DNA of 12,822 bases from Methylovirgula sp. (GCA_025356505.1 JANXSV010000168.1:1-12822), one strand, 5' to 3'; numbered from the stretch's first letter, positions 1 through 6,401 are shown. Program-made: numbers and translations. The notes: generated from the letters alone by a model not told the origin.

Positions 1-370
1 CAGCGCGATAGCCGCGAAAGCGCTCGGCTTCAACCGAGGTCGGGTTGGCTTCCAGCGTGATTTCCGCTGTGTTTTCAACGCTCCAGTGCGAACCGATGGT
101 ATCGAGAATGCCCTGCACAGTTTGCGGTTTCATCAAGCTTGGCGTGCCTCCGCCGAAAAAAATCGAGCTGACCGACCGGCCTTTAGACAGCGCGGCGCGG
201 TGGGCAATTTCAGTTTTGAATGCCGCTAGATATCGTTCTTCGTCCACCGGCTTGTGGCGGACATGGCTGTTGAAATCGCAATAGGGGCATTTTGAGAGGC
301 AGAATGGCCAATGGACATAAACGCCGAAACCGGGGTTTTTCGACTCGAAAGCTGGGTTTGAAGAGGCCAT
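1..370 (-). CDS. hemW: HemW-like radical SAM protein, 5' part only (runs off the left edge)
   Basis: I read this frame by hand from the reverse complement, starting at ATG 370-368; about 123 codons are present and the 3' end lies outside the window. The N-terminus carries the HemW signature: a GVYVHWPFC stretch followed by the radical-SAM cysteine triad CxxxCxxC (about Cys24, Cys28, Cys31, in CLSKCPYC), then the FFGGGTPS motif (about residues 71-78) that helps bind S-adenosylmethionine. HemW proteins resemble the anaerobic coproporphyrinogen III dehydrogenase HemN. Family members bind heme and are thought to act as heme chaperones rather than as the dehydrogenase, so older 'coproporphyrinogen oxidase' labels are misleading. 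The gene lies 26 bp downstream of rdgB on the same strand, a pairing common in proteobacteria, so co-transcription is likely. The family assignment is firm; the heme-chaperone role rests on family knowledge. Confidence 0.93.
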   Translation of the reverse strand, partial: MASSNPAFESKNPGFGVYVHWPFCLSKCPYCDFNSHVRHKPVDEERYLAAFKTEIAHRAALSKGRSVSSIFFGGGTPSLMKPQTVQGILDTIGSHWSVENTAEITLEANPTSVEAERFRGYRA

Positions 371-396
371 CTCTATGCTTTAGCCTATCGCAGTCC

Positions 397-1041
397 TCAT
401 TTCAAACCAGTCAGGCAGGCTTTTTCCAGCATTTGGAATGCCCGTGCCCGGTGGGATAGCCCCTGGCCGCCGTCGCGTGGCAATCCGTGCTTTTCGTGAG
501 ACGTCATTTCTCCAAAACTGCGGCTATGTTCATCGGGGAGAAAGCATGCATCATATCCAAAGCCAAGATTTCCGCGTGGGGGTGAGACGATGGAGCCGTA
601 AACCATGCCCTCAAACGTCTCACAATGGCCGTCAGGCCAGGCTAAGGTGAGAGCCGATACAAAATGGGCTTTGCGCTGTTGGGGCGTTTTTGCGCCTGCC
701 TGCTGCAGCAAATCTTCAATTTTTCGCATGGCAGCGCCAAAATCCTTGGTGTCTCCTGCCCATCTGGCTGAATAAATCCCAGGATCGCCCCCTAAGGCAT
801 CAACACACAGGCCTGAATCGTCCGATAGCGCTGGCAAACCGGCGCTCGTTGCGGAGGCTAGGGCTTTGATCTCTGCATTTTCCTTGAAAGTCAGGCCGGT
901 TTCGTCCGGTTCCGGCAGTCCAAGCTCTGACGCGGATACTATTTCAACGCCGTAGGGGTGCATAAGTTCGCGCATCTCTACCAATTTACCGGAATTGTGG
1001 CTGGCAAGTATCAGGCGGCGTTCGGTGAGTTGGCGATGCAT
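397..1041 (-). CDS. rdgB: RdgB/HAM1 family XTP/dITP diphosphatase (non-canonical purine NTP pyrophosphatase)
   Basis: This 214-residue enzyme hydrolyses dITP, XTP and related deaminated purine nucleoside triphosphates to monophosphate and pyrophosphate, keeping them out of DNA and RNA. The length is close to the family norm of about 200. Visible motifs are the N-terminal substrate loop SHNSGK (residues 14-19), the acidic metal/catalytic motif LSDDSGL (72-78), GxYSARWAG (88-96), GFGYD (160-164), FGEM (176-179) and the C-terminal SHRARA (196-201) that contacts the base. Two details are unusual: the proline that normally follows GFGYD is alanine (residue 165), and about eight extra residues ([10 protein letters not shown] region, 185-194) lie between the EK and SHR motifs compared with E. 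coli. I recall similar loops in Rhizobiales proteins. The start is ATG 1041, with only a weak GGA upstream. It probably heads a transcript continuing into hemW. Confidence 0.95.
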   Translation of the reverse strand: MHRQLTERRLILASHNSGKLVEMRELMHPYGVEIVSASELGLPEPDETGLTFKENAEIKALASATSAGLPALSDDSGLCVDALGGDPGIYSARWAGDTKDFGAAMRKIEDLLQQAGAKTPQQRKAHFVSALTLAWPDGHCETFEGMVYGSIVSPPRGNLGFGYDACFLPDEHSRSFGEMTSHEKHGLPRDGGQGLSHRARAFQMLEKACLTGLK

Positions 1042-1075
1042 GGCAGATTCCAGATTGAATTTGAGGGAGGTTTAA

Positions 1076-1147
1076 ATGATGGATGCAGACAAAACCAGTT
1101 CAACTTTTTGCCCTGAACGAATGCCCCACCCGCCTAAAGTAGGGTAA
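1076..1147 (+). CDS. possible small ORF (23 codons) upstream of phaZ
   Basis: A strong Shine-Dalgarno-like GGGAGG (1065-1070) stands 5 nt before a tandem ATG-ATG (1076-1081), which opens a 23-codon frame ending in TAA at 1145-1147. It lies in the gap between rdgB and phaZ, reading towards phaZ. The peptide is polar and proline-rich near its end (MPHPPKVG) and has no membrane segment or domain that I recognise. The ribosome-binding site is better than that of most genes in this window, which is the only positive evidence. The TTGACA hexamer proposed for phaZ lies downstream of this ORF, so if translated it would need its own promoter or a longer phaZ transcript. It could be a leader peptide, a gene remnant or chance. 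Confidence 0.25.
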   Translation: MMDADKTSSTFCPERMPHPPKVG

Positions 1148-1186
1148 TGATTAGCAATTAAAGCTTAGTGTTTTCATGACATTGAT

Positions 1187-1215
1187 TTGACAGCTACGCT
1201 GCCATACGTTCAACT
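1187..1215 (+). promoter_or_regulatory. candidate phaZ promoter (good -35, weak -10)
   Basis: A consensus -35 hexamer TTGACA lies at 1187-1192. At 17-bp spacing the -10 position (1210-1215) reads TCAACT, which matches TATAAT at only three positions, so the promoter would need an activator or be weak. It sits 75 bp upstream of the chosen phaZ start and immediately before the TGC-rich motif at 1217-1231. Confidence 0.35.
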
Positions 1216-1216
1216 G

Positions 1217-1231
1217 TGCGGTGCAACAAAT
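1217..1231 (+). promoter_or_regulatory. TGC-rich motif TGCGGTGCAACAAAT upstream of phaZ, possible PhaR-type operator
   Basis: This 15-base element recurs with one difference at 6280-6294 upstream of typA (consensus TGCRGTGCAACAAAT). Here it directly follows the candidate phaZ -10 region, a typical repressor position. TGC-rich sites are described for the polyhydroxyalkanoate regulator PhaR in alphaproteobacteria, which makes a PHB-responsive operator in front of a depolymerase gene plausible. The assignment to PhaR is inference; the repeated sequence is seen directly. Confidence 0.35.
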
Positions 1232-1290
1232 TTGCTGAAGCGTTTGGCGCGTGCGGTCGATTGCCGTGGATCTGCCTAAAGGGTGTCTAT

Positions 1291-2574
1291 ATGAACCATT
1301 TTTCTTACCAGATGTACGAGTTGGCGCACTCTGCTATTGCTCCTGCCAGAGCGCTCTCGAACGCGACAAGGATGGTTCTAAACAATCCCTTAAATCCTTT
1401 TGCTAATACGCCTATGGCAAAAAATATGGCTGCCTCCGCGGAGATGTTTGAGCGCATGACGCGCCGATACGGCAAACCCAAATTTGAGCTTAACTCGACG
1501 TTGCTGAACGAGGGGCGCGTGAATGTTGTTGAAGAAATTGTGTGGTCCAAGCCGTTCTGCAACGTGATCCGGTTTCGACGCGAGAATATCCGCCCGTTAA
1601 ATCAGCCGAAATTTTTAATTATTGCACCTATGTCAGGGCATTACGCCACTTTGCTCCGCGGTACCGTCGAAGCATTCTTGCCTTACTTTGATGTTTACAT
1701 CACTGACTGGAATGATGCTCGCGATGTGCCGTTGATTGTCGGTAAGTTCGACCTTGACGATTATATCGATTATCTCATCGAAATCTTCGAGACCCTTGGA
1801 ACAGGCCTTCATACGCTCGGTGTATGTCAGCCTTCCGTGCCTCTTATGGCAGCTGTTGCGCGGATGAGCGCCGACGGAAATGCATTTGTGCCTGCTTCCA
1901 TGACAATCATGGGCGGACCGATAGATACAAGAAAAAGCCCAACCGAAGTTAATAAACTCGCAGAAAAGCGTGGATCACAGTGGTTTCGCGACAATTGCAT
2001 CCATACTGTGCCCTTTCTCAACGCGGGTTTTGGGCGCCAAGTCTACCCCGGGTTTCTCCAGCTTTCTGGGTTCATGGCCATGAATATGGACCGGCATGTC
2101 AATGCCCATGTGAGTATGTTTAAACATCTTGTGAAGGGCGATGGGGACTCCGCCGAAAAACATCGCGAATTCTATGACGAATATATGGCCGTTATGGATC
2201 TGACAGCGGAGTACTATTTGCAGACTATCGACAATGTTTTTGTCAATCATACAATGCCGAAAGGGGAATTTAAGCACCGAGGCGTGCTTATAGACCTTAA
2301 GGCTATTCGCAAAACCGCGTTAATGACGGTGGAGGGCGAAAATGATGACATTTCAGGTGTCGGTCAAACACAGGCTGCGCATGAGCTGTGTGTCAACATT
2401 CCGGCGCATATGAAAGTTGACTACCTGCAGAAAGACGTGGGTCACTATGGTGTGTTTAACGGATCCCGCTTCCGGTCAATGATAGCGCCCCGTATTCGGG
2501 ATTTTATCGCGACCGCAGAATATGAGCTTAGCAAACCCAAGGCCAAAGCTTCTCTTCAATCTGCTGCGGAATAA
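1291..2574 (+). CDS. phaZ: intracellular polyhydroxybutyrate depolymerase (PhaZ)
   Basis: PhaZ degrades the amorphous PHB of intracellular storage granules, releasing 3-hydroxybutyrate units or their CoA esters. I chose ATG 1291 (427 residues) over the upstream ATG 1216. AAAGGG (1278-1283) lies 7 nt before 1291, and the protein then begins like other PhaZ proteins with a YQMYELAH stretch; the extra 25 residues from 1216 look like untranslated leader. The alpha/beta-hydrolase core is clear: APMSGHYATLLRGTV (112-126), the nucleophile motif GVCQPSVP (177-184, Cys179 in place of the usual lipase serine), the acid in EGENDDISG (348-356, Asp352 or Asp353) and the catalytic histidine in VGHYGVFNGSRF (383-394, His385). 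Spacing matches the Cys-Asp-His triad of Cupriavidus PhaZa1. The C-terminal half is the PHB depolymerase C-terminal domain. No signal peptide is visible, as expected for a granule enzyme. It may be co-transcribed with the metallopeptidase 45 bp downstream. Confidence 0.96.
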   Translation: MNHFSYQMYELAHSAIAPARALSNATRMVLNNPLNPFANTPMAKNMAASAEMFERMTRRYGKPKFELNSTLLNEGRVNVVEEIVWSKPFCNVIRFRRENIRPLNQPKFLIIAPMSGHYATLLRGTVEAFLPYFDVYITDWNDARDVPLIVGKFDLDDYIDYLIEIFETLGTGLHTLGVCQPSVPLMAAVARMSADGNAFVPASMTIMGGPIDTRKSPTEVNKLAEKRGSQWFRDNCIHTVPFLNAGFGRQVYPGFLQLSGFMAMNMDRHVNAHVSMFKHLVKGDGDSAEKHREFYDEYMAVMDLTAEYYLQTIDNVFVNHTMPKGEFKHRGVLIDLKAIRKTALMTVEGENDDISGVGQTQAAHELCVNIPAHMKVDYLQKDVGHYGVFNGSRFRSMIAPRIRDFIATAEYELSKPKAKASLQSAAE

Positions 2575-2619
2575 AAGAAGCTTGTGGCGCGCGGGTATGG
2601 CCTCCCTTAGACTGGCAGC

Positions 2620-3405
2620 ATGGCGTCACTTTTTAAATTCCGTTTTGCTGGTAAGTCTGCGCCGGCGAAACCCTTATTGCGAAATGCCAAGGCAGTGGAG
2701 ATAAGCGTAAGCCACGCAGGAGCCGACTTTAAAGTTCTGGTTAAAAAATCGGCGACGGCAAAGCGGTATATTCTGCGTCTCCGAGCTGCGACGCAGGATC
2801 TTGTGCTTTCCATGCCAGCGCGCGGCTCTATCCTCAGAGCAACTGAATTTGCCCAAAAACAGTCTGCGTGGATCGCTGAACGTGTTGGTAAACTGCCCGT
2901 TAATATACCGTTTAAAGAGGAACAAACTGTTCCTCTTCGTGGAACCCTGCATATAATAAAACGGCGCGAAAAGGCGCGTGGCACGACCCGTTCGATAAAT
3001 AGCAATGGTATTTTCAGTATTGAAGTGTGCTGCGAGGAGGGCCACCTCTCACGCCGCGTAACCGAATTTCTACACCGTGAAGCCCGTAAAGATCTGTCTT
3101 TGGCGGTCGGTCGTTATACAGAGATTGTGAAAGTTCCCCTACCTCGCGTCAGTCTTAAAGATACAAAAAGCAGGTGGGGATCGTGCTCTTCACGGGGAAG
3201 CCTAAATTTTTCATGGCGATTAATAATGGCGCCTTCGAACGTTTTAGACTATTTGGCAGCGCACGAAGTGGCTCATCTGAAACACATGGATCATTCGCGA
3301 GAATTTTGGAGTTTGACTAGACTGCTCGACCCCGAAATGGATGTTGCTGAAGAGTGGCTAAAAACTCACGGATACAATCTTCATCGCTATGGCAAGTCTC
3401 CTTGA
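2620..3405 (+). CDS. YgjP/DUF45-type (SprT-like) zinc metallopeptidase family protein
   Basis: This 261-residue protein belongs to the widespread bacterial 'M48 family/YgjP-like' group, whose physiological substrate is largely unknown. The zinc site is intact: HEVAH (215-219, ligands His215 and His219, catalytic Glu216) followed by MDHSREFW, with His225 as the likely third ligand. The family signature SRWGSCSSRGSLNFSWRL (184-201) precedes it. The N-terminal half has the typical beta-rich element RYILRLRAATQDLVLSMPARGS (starting near 49) and the FAQKQSAWIAERV helix. No signal peptide or membrane segment is seen, so it is probably cytoplasmic. The start is the first ATG after an in-frame TAG at 2608-2610; the upstream Shine-Dalgarno is poor. 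The last 19 bp overlap the end of the convergent hydrolase gene. The family is certain; the function is not. Confidence 0.88.
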   Translation: MASLFKFRFAGKSAPAKPLLRNAKAVEISVSHAGADFKVLVKKSATAKRYILRLRAATQDLVLSMPARGSILRATEFAQKQSAWIAERVGKLPVNIPFKEEQTVPLRGTLHIIKRREKARGTTRSINSNGIFSIEVCCEEGHLSRRVTEFLHREARKDLSLAVGRYTEIVKVPLPRVSLKDTKSRWGSCSSRGSLNFSWRLIMAPSNVLDYLAAHEVAHLKHMDHSREFWSLTRLLDPEMDVAEEWLKTHGYNLHRYGKSP

Positions 3406-4211
3406 ACTTCAACCAGCATTTGTTCCAATGTTCGCGTCAGGAGTTCTAGGTCGCTAGCCCGCGATAGACGGTGATTTCCATCTTTGACAATTGTCAGCCT
3501 CGCATGCTGCGGCATGTGTTGCATGACTTTTAACGTGAAAGCCATAGGAACATCGGGATCCAATGCGCCTTGAATGATATGCACCGGACAAGCTGGCTCG
3601 ATGGATTGTCCGAGTAAGAGATTATTTCTGCCATCGTAGATGAGCTTTTTTGTGATGGGAAACACTTCTCCATTTTCAAGGACGCGCGTCCAAGCACCCT
3701 GGGTTTCTATTTCGTCCCTTATGTTTTCGGGAAGCTTTGCCCACAACAAGTGTTCCGTAAAATCCACAGCCGGAGCAATGAGCAAAAGACCCTTAACTTG
3801 TCGTGTGTTTCGCAGTGCTTGCTCAAGAAGCAGGGCAATCCATCCACCCATCGACGATCCAACGACGATAACCGGCTCGCCTATGTGTCGCAAAATGCTT
3901 TTCGCATCGGACAGCCAACGAGAGATGCAGCCGTCAATGAACCGCTCGCCCTCGTTTTCCGTTGCCGATTCGCCGTGACCCGAATAATCAAAACACCAAT
4001 AGCTGCGATTATTCTCCTTCGACCAGGTAGCTATCGCCTGCGATTTTACAGAACGCATGTCGGATTTGAAACCTCCCAACCAAATAACGTGCGGTTTTCT
4101 TCCCTTCATGTGACGAAAGGCTATTTGGCCGGGTTGATCACTGCCCTCGGAAAGTAAGCGCTGAAGAACCAATTTTTCTAACCTCGTTTTTACATTATTA
4201 AGTCTTCGCAT
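3387..4211 (-). CDS. alpha/beta hydrolase resembling ABHD10 acyl-protein thioesterase
   Basis: This 274-residue serine hydrolase has the nucleophile elbow GSSMGG (118-123, Ser120), a likely acid Asp218 in GALDPDVP (215-222) and the catalytic His247 in KDGNHRLS (243-250). Features beyond the generic fold match what I remember of mitochondrial ABHD10: an early WLGGFKSDM (44-52) oxyanion-loop region, FDYSGHGES (74-82), and the cap segment LPENIRDEIETQGAW (160-174), which resembles the ABHD10 stretch LPVEMQKEIEMKGEW. ABHD10 removes acyl groups from cysteine and hydrolyses acyl-glucuronides, so a thioesterase or carboxylesterase role is plausible here, but the substrate is unknown. No signal peptide is apparent. 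It is convergent with the metallopeptidase (19-bp overlap) and divergent from the GT4 gene, sharing a 69-bp upstream gap. A link to PHB metabolism through nearby phaZ is possible but only positional. Confidence 0.85.
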   Translation of the reverse strand: MRRLNNVKTRLEKLVLQRLLSEGSDQPGQIAFRHMKGRKPHVIWLGGFKSDMRSVKSQAIATWSKENNRSYWCFDYSGHGESATENEGERFIDGCISRWLSDAKSILRHIGEPVIVVGSSMGGWIALLLEQALRNTRQVKGLLLIAPAVDFTEHLLWAKLPENIRDEIETQGAWTRVLENGEVFPITKKLIYDGRNNLLLGQSIEPACPVHIIQGALDPDVPMAFTLKVMQHMPQHARLTIVKDGNHRLSRASDLELLTRTLEQMLVEVQGDLP

Positions 4212-4280
4212 GATTTACATTAAGTAACGCTTACATGCGCGATCTTGCGAATTTTTGATAAAAACTATACGGAAAAATGA

Positions 4281-5486
4281 ATGAATACGGGATTTGTAGA
4301 CTTTTTTAACCCGTCGGTCACCGGACTGACCGGGAGAACCGTCTTGCAGATTATTCCAAGCCTGGGGAACGGCGGCACTGACAGGATAGTATTGGCCGTT
4401 GCTGCTGCGTTAGCAAACGCCGGCGTTCGCTCCATGGTAGCCTGCGAAGACGGAAGTGGAGTTGGCGAACTCCAAGCGCGGGGTGGGATTTGGATCCCGT
4501 TCCCGGCTAAAACTAAAAACCCGATTGCCATGGCGTTGAATGTGCAGAAACTCACGAGATTAATCCGTGGGGAGAAAGTTGATCTTGTACATGCTCATTC
4601 CAGAGCACCGGCTTGGGTCGCACTTGGAGCCTGTCATCGGACTGGCCAACCCTTTGTCACCACGTTTCATAACAGTCATTCGCTTGGGGGAGGTGCTAAA
4701 TCGATTTATAACTCAGTTATGACCCGATCAAATGCTGTCGTGGTGCATTCGGAATTCACAGCTTCGTTAATTTCGCGACAATTTCCAACTGTCTCTCAAC
4801 GAACACACATTATCGAAGCCGGCGTGGATTTTCAGGACTTTTCTCCGGGCGTTGTCAGCGCCGAACGTGTTAGTCACTTGCGCGCTACATGGGGCGTCTC
4901 CAAGCACGAACACGTTGTTCTCTTGCCATCTCGTTTTTTGACCATGAAAGCAGCCAAACCTGTCCTCGAAGCTGCACGAATTCTGGTCGCCCGAGGTTTA
5001 TCTCGGACAAAGTTTGTTTTAGTAGGGGACGGGCTTCCGCGTTCGCAAAACGCCCGGGATATAGACAGCTTCATTCAAAAACATTCCTTACAGGCAACGG
5101 TTATTCGAGCACCTTTTTGCAAAGATTTAGCTGCTTCTTTCATGAGTGCGGCTCTCATCATCACCGCGGATGTCGAGCCTGACGCATTTGGTCTTACGGC
5201 AATTGAAGCCCAGGCGGTCGGAACACCGCCAGTTGTAGGCAGCAACTGTGCGGCTGCCGAGGCTATTTTATCAACACCGGATGTGCCAGCGCAGGAGCGC
5301 ACCGGCTGGCGCGTCAATCTCGACGAGCCGCTCGCGCTGGCCGAGGTGATATTGGAAGCGCTTTCTATGGGCGCGAGCGCAAAGGACTCGTTGAGCTCCC
5401 GAGCACGGACCCACGTTACAAAACGTTGTGGAATAGAACGAATGACGGCTGAGGTCCTGAGCCTGTACGCCGGCCTATTGCGTTAG
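4281..5486 (+). CDS. GT4-family glycosyltransferase (GT-B fold)
   Basis: This 401-residue protein is a retaining glycosyltransferase of the GT4/WcaJ-RfaG-like type, probably acting at the cytoplasmic face of the inner membrane on LPS or exopolysaccharide precursors; donor and acceptor cannot be read from sequence. The N-terminal acceptor domain has VLQIIPSLGNGGTDR (21-35), VDLVHAHSRAPAW (100-112) and TTFHNSHS (127-134). The C-terminal donor domain has LLPSRFLTMKA (214-224; Arg218 and Lys223 are the likely phosphate-binding pair), FVLVGDG (245-251) and EPDAFGLTAIEAQAVGTPPVV (starting at 299). In the EX7E motif the first glutamate is aspartate (Asp301 with Glu309), and the usual GGxE of the N-terminal loop is GGTD, so the active site is slightly atypical. 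The start is ATG 4281, preceded by GGA at 4271; an out-of-frame ATG overlaps at 4277. The gene stands alone between the hydrolase and infC. Confidence 0.9.
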   Translation: MNTGFVDFFNPSVTGLTGRTVLQIIPSLGNGGTDRIVLAVAAALANAGVRSMVACEDGSGVGELQARGGIWIPFPAKTKNPIAMALNVQKLTRLIRGEKVDLVHAHSRAPAWVALGACHRTGQPFVTTFHNSHSLGGGAKSIYNSVMTRSNAVVVHSEFTASLISRQFPTVSQRTHIIEAGVDFQDFSPGVVSAERVSHLRATWGVSKHEHVVLLPSRFLTMKAAKPVLEAARILVARGLSRTKFVLVGDGLPRSQNARDIDSFIQKHSLQATVIRAPFCKDLAASFMSAALIITADVEPDAFGLTAIEAQAVGTPPVVGSNCAAAEAILSTPDVPAQERTGWRVNLDEPLALAEVILEALSMGASAKDSLSSRARTHVTKRCGIERMTAEVLSLYAGLLR

Positions 5487-5530
5487 GCCACATCCAAGCG
5501 ATGCTAAATTTTGTGGTTCGCTTTAATTTC

Positions 5531-5554
5531 GTCACAAAGTCTTTAAGTTGTGAC
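5531..5554. repeat. perfect inverted repeat GTCACAA-N10-TTGTGAC in the infC upstream region
   Basis: The 7-base arms at 5531-5537 and 5548-5554 are exactly complementary and separated by 10 bases. The repeat lies 45 bp after the GT4 stop and 89 bp before the infC start. No T-run follows, so it is a poor intrinsic terminator. It could be an operator dyad or an RNA hairpin in the infC leader. The arms carry TCACA/TGTGA halves in the opposite order to a CRP/FNR site. Confidence 0.5.
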
Positions 5555-5630
5555 CATTGGTTCCCATTTCCGCTTTATGTGGACAGGATCAACCGCGTTT
5601 GATAAGGGACTTACTGTTTACATTATCTTG

Positions 5631-5635
5631 AGGAG
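5631..5635 (+). promoter_or_regulatory. Shine-Dalgarno AGGAG that decides the ATT start of infC
   Basis: AGGAG at 5631-5635 is separated by 8 nt from the ATT at 5644, which is ideal spacing. From the first in-frame ATG (5656) the spacing would be 20 nt, too far for normal initiation. This is the main evidence that infC starts at ATT. Confidence 0.8.
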
Positions 5636-5643
5636 CACACACC

Positions 5644-6183
5644 ATTCGCCGTCCAATGAAAGCCCCGCCTACACCGCAAAAAGATGGTCCACGTGTCAAT
5701 CGCGAAATTCGCGTTTCAGACGTCATGTTGATCGACCAGGATGGTTTAAACCGCGGAGTTACTCCCATCCTTGAGGCGCTACAAATTGCGGATGAAGCTT
5801 CCCTTGATTTGGTAGAGATTGTTCCCAACGCCCAGCCTCCCGTCTGTAAAATACTTGATTACGGAAAGTTCCGTTTCCTCGAGCAAAAAAAGGCGGCCGA
5901 GACGCGCAAAAAGCAAAAAATCGTGGAAATCAAGGAAATCAAGCTCAGGCCTGGAATCGATGATCACGACTACGAAACAAAGATGAAGGCAGTTCGTCGG
6001 TTTTTCGAAGAAGGCGACAAAGTGAAACTGACTTTGCGGTTTCGCGGTCGTGAAATGGCTCACCAAAACCTGGGCTATCAGCTCTTGAACAGGGTCAAGG
6101 CTGAAACACTGAATATTGCGAAAGTGGAAGCTGAGCCCTCCATGGAGGGCCGTCAAATGATCATGGTTCTCGCCCCTAAATAG
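5644..6183 (+). CDS. infC: translation initiation factor IF-3, ATT start
   Basis: IF-3 binds the 30S subunit, prevents premature 50S joining and proofreads the start codon and initiator tRNA. From the ATT at 5644 the product is 179 residues, beginning M-R-R-P and then [13 protein letters not shown] start at ATG 5656 would give 175 residues but lacks a correctly placed Shine-Dalgarno. The N-terminal domain shows [32 protein letters not shown] and the lysine-rich linker after FRFLEQKK. The C-terminal domain shows [45 protein letters not shown] and the terminal [12 protein letters not shown], all standard for the family. Rare AUU starts on infC are known in E. coli, where IF-3 represses its own translation by discriminating against AUU, so the same feedback is likely here. 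The usual downstream genes rpmI and rplT are absent; typA follows instead. Confidence 0.95.
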   Translation: MRRPMKAPPTPQKDGPRVNREIRVSDVMLIDQDGLNRGVTPILEALQIADEASLDLVEIVPNAQPPVCKILDYGKFRFLEQKKAAETRKKQKIVEIKEIKLRPGIDDHDYETKMKAVRRFFEEGDKVKLTLRFRGREMAHQNLGYQLLNRVKAETLNIAKVEAEPSMEGRQMIMVLAPK

Positions 6184-6235
6184 CGGATCTCAACGAGTCC
6201 GCATCACTTGTTCACGCAGCACTATACGAAGCTGG

Positions 6236-6254
6236 GCGCACAGCGATTGTGTGC
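6236..6254 (+). terminator. weak hairpin after infC, possible transcription end
   Basis: GCGCACA (6236-6242) can pair with TGTGTGC (6248-6254) around a 5-base loop, giving a 7-bp stem with one G-U pair. No T-tract follows, so this is not a canonical intrinsic terminator. It may be a Rho-dependent end or simply leader structure. Confidence 0.22.
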
Positions 6255-6279
6255 TTCCCAAACGCTCTGTCTTAATATA

Positions 6280-6294
6280 TGCAGTGCAACAAAT
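6280..6294 (+). promoter_or_regulatory. TGC-rich motif TGCAGTGCAACAAAT upstream of typA
   Basis: This differs at one base from the motif at 1217-1231 upstream of phaZ. It begins at the end of an AT-rich TTAATATAT stretch (6272-6280) that could serve as a -10 region, so a bound protein would block transcription. It lies 107 bp before the typA start in a 218-bp gap with no convincing gene. If the phaZ copy is a PhaR-type operator, this one would be a candidate member of the same regulon. Confidence 0.35.
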
Positions 6295-6401
6295 AATCTG
6301 GGCTTATCAGCGTCTTGTCCTTTTTGTGACAGGGAAGGCCATGCAGCCAAACTTTACATCGATGGGGCCATGCCTTCGTCAGAACAGAAACGGTTACTTC
6401 C

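Noticed and set aside
1216..1290. Upstream ATG extension of phaZ by 25 codons
   Set aside because: The extension overlaps the TGC-rich motif and has no ribosome-binding site, whereas ATG 1291 has AAAGGG at 7-nt spacing and gives the expected N-terminus.
4212..4280. Regulatory elements in the 69-bp gap between the divergent hydrolase and GT4 genes
   Set aside because: It must hold one or both promoters, but I found no pair of -35/-10 hexamers good enough to name.
5599..5626. TTGATA with CATTAT at 16-bp spacing as an infC promoter
   Set aside because: Transcription would start at or inside the Shine-Dalgarno, leaving almost no leader. A real promoter is more likely further upstream.
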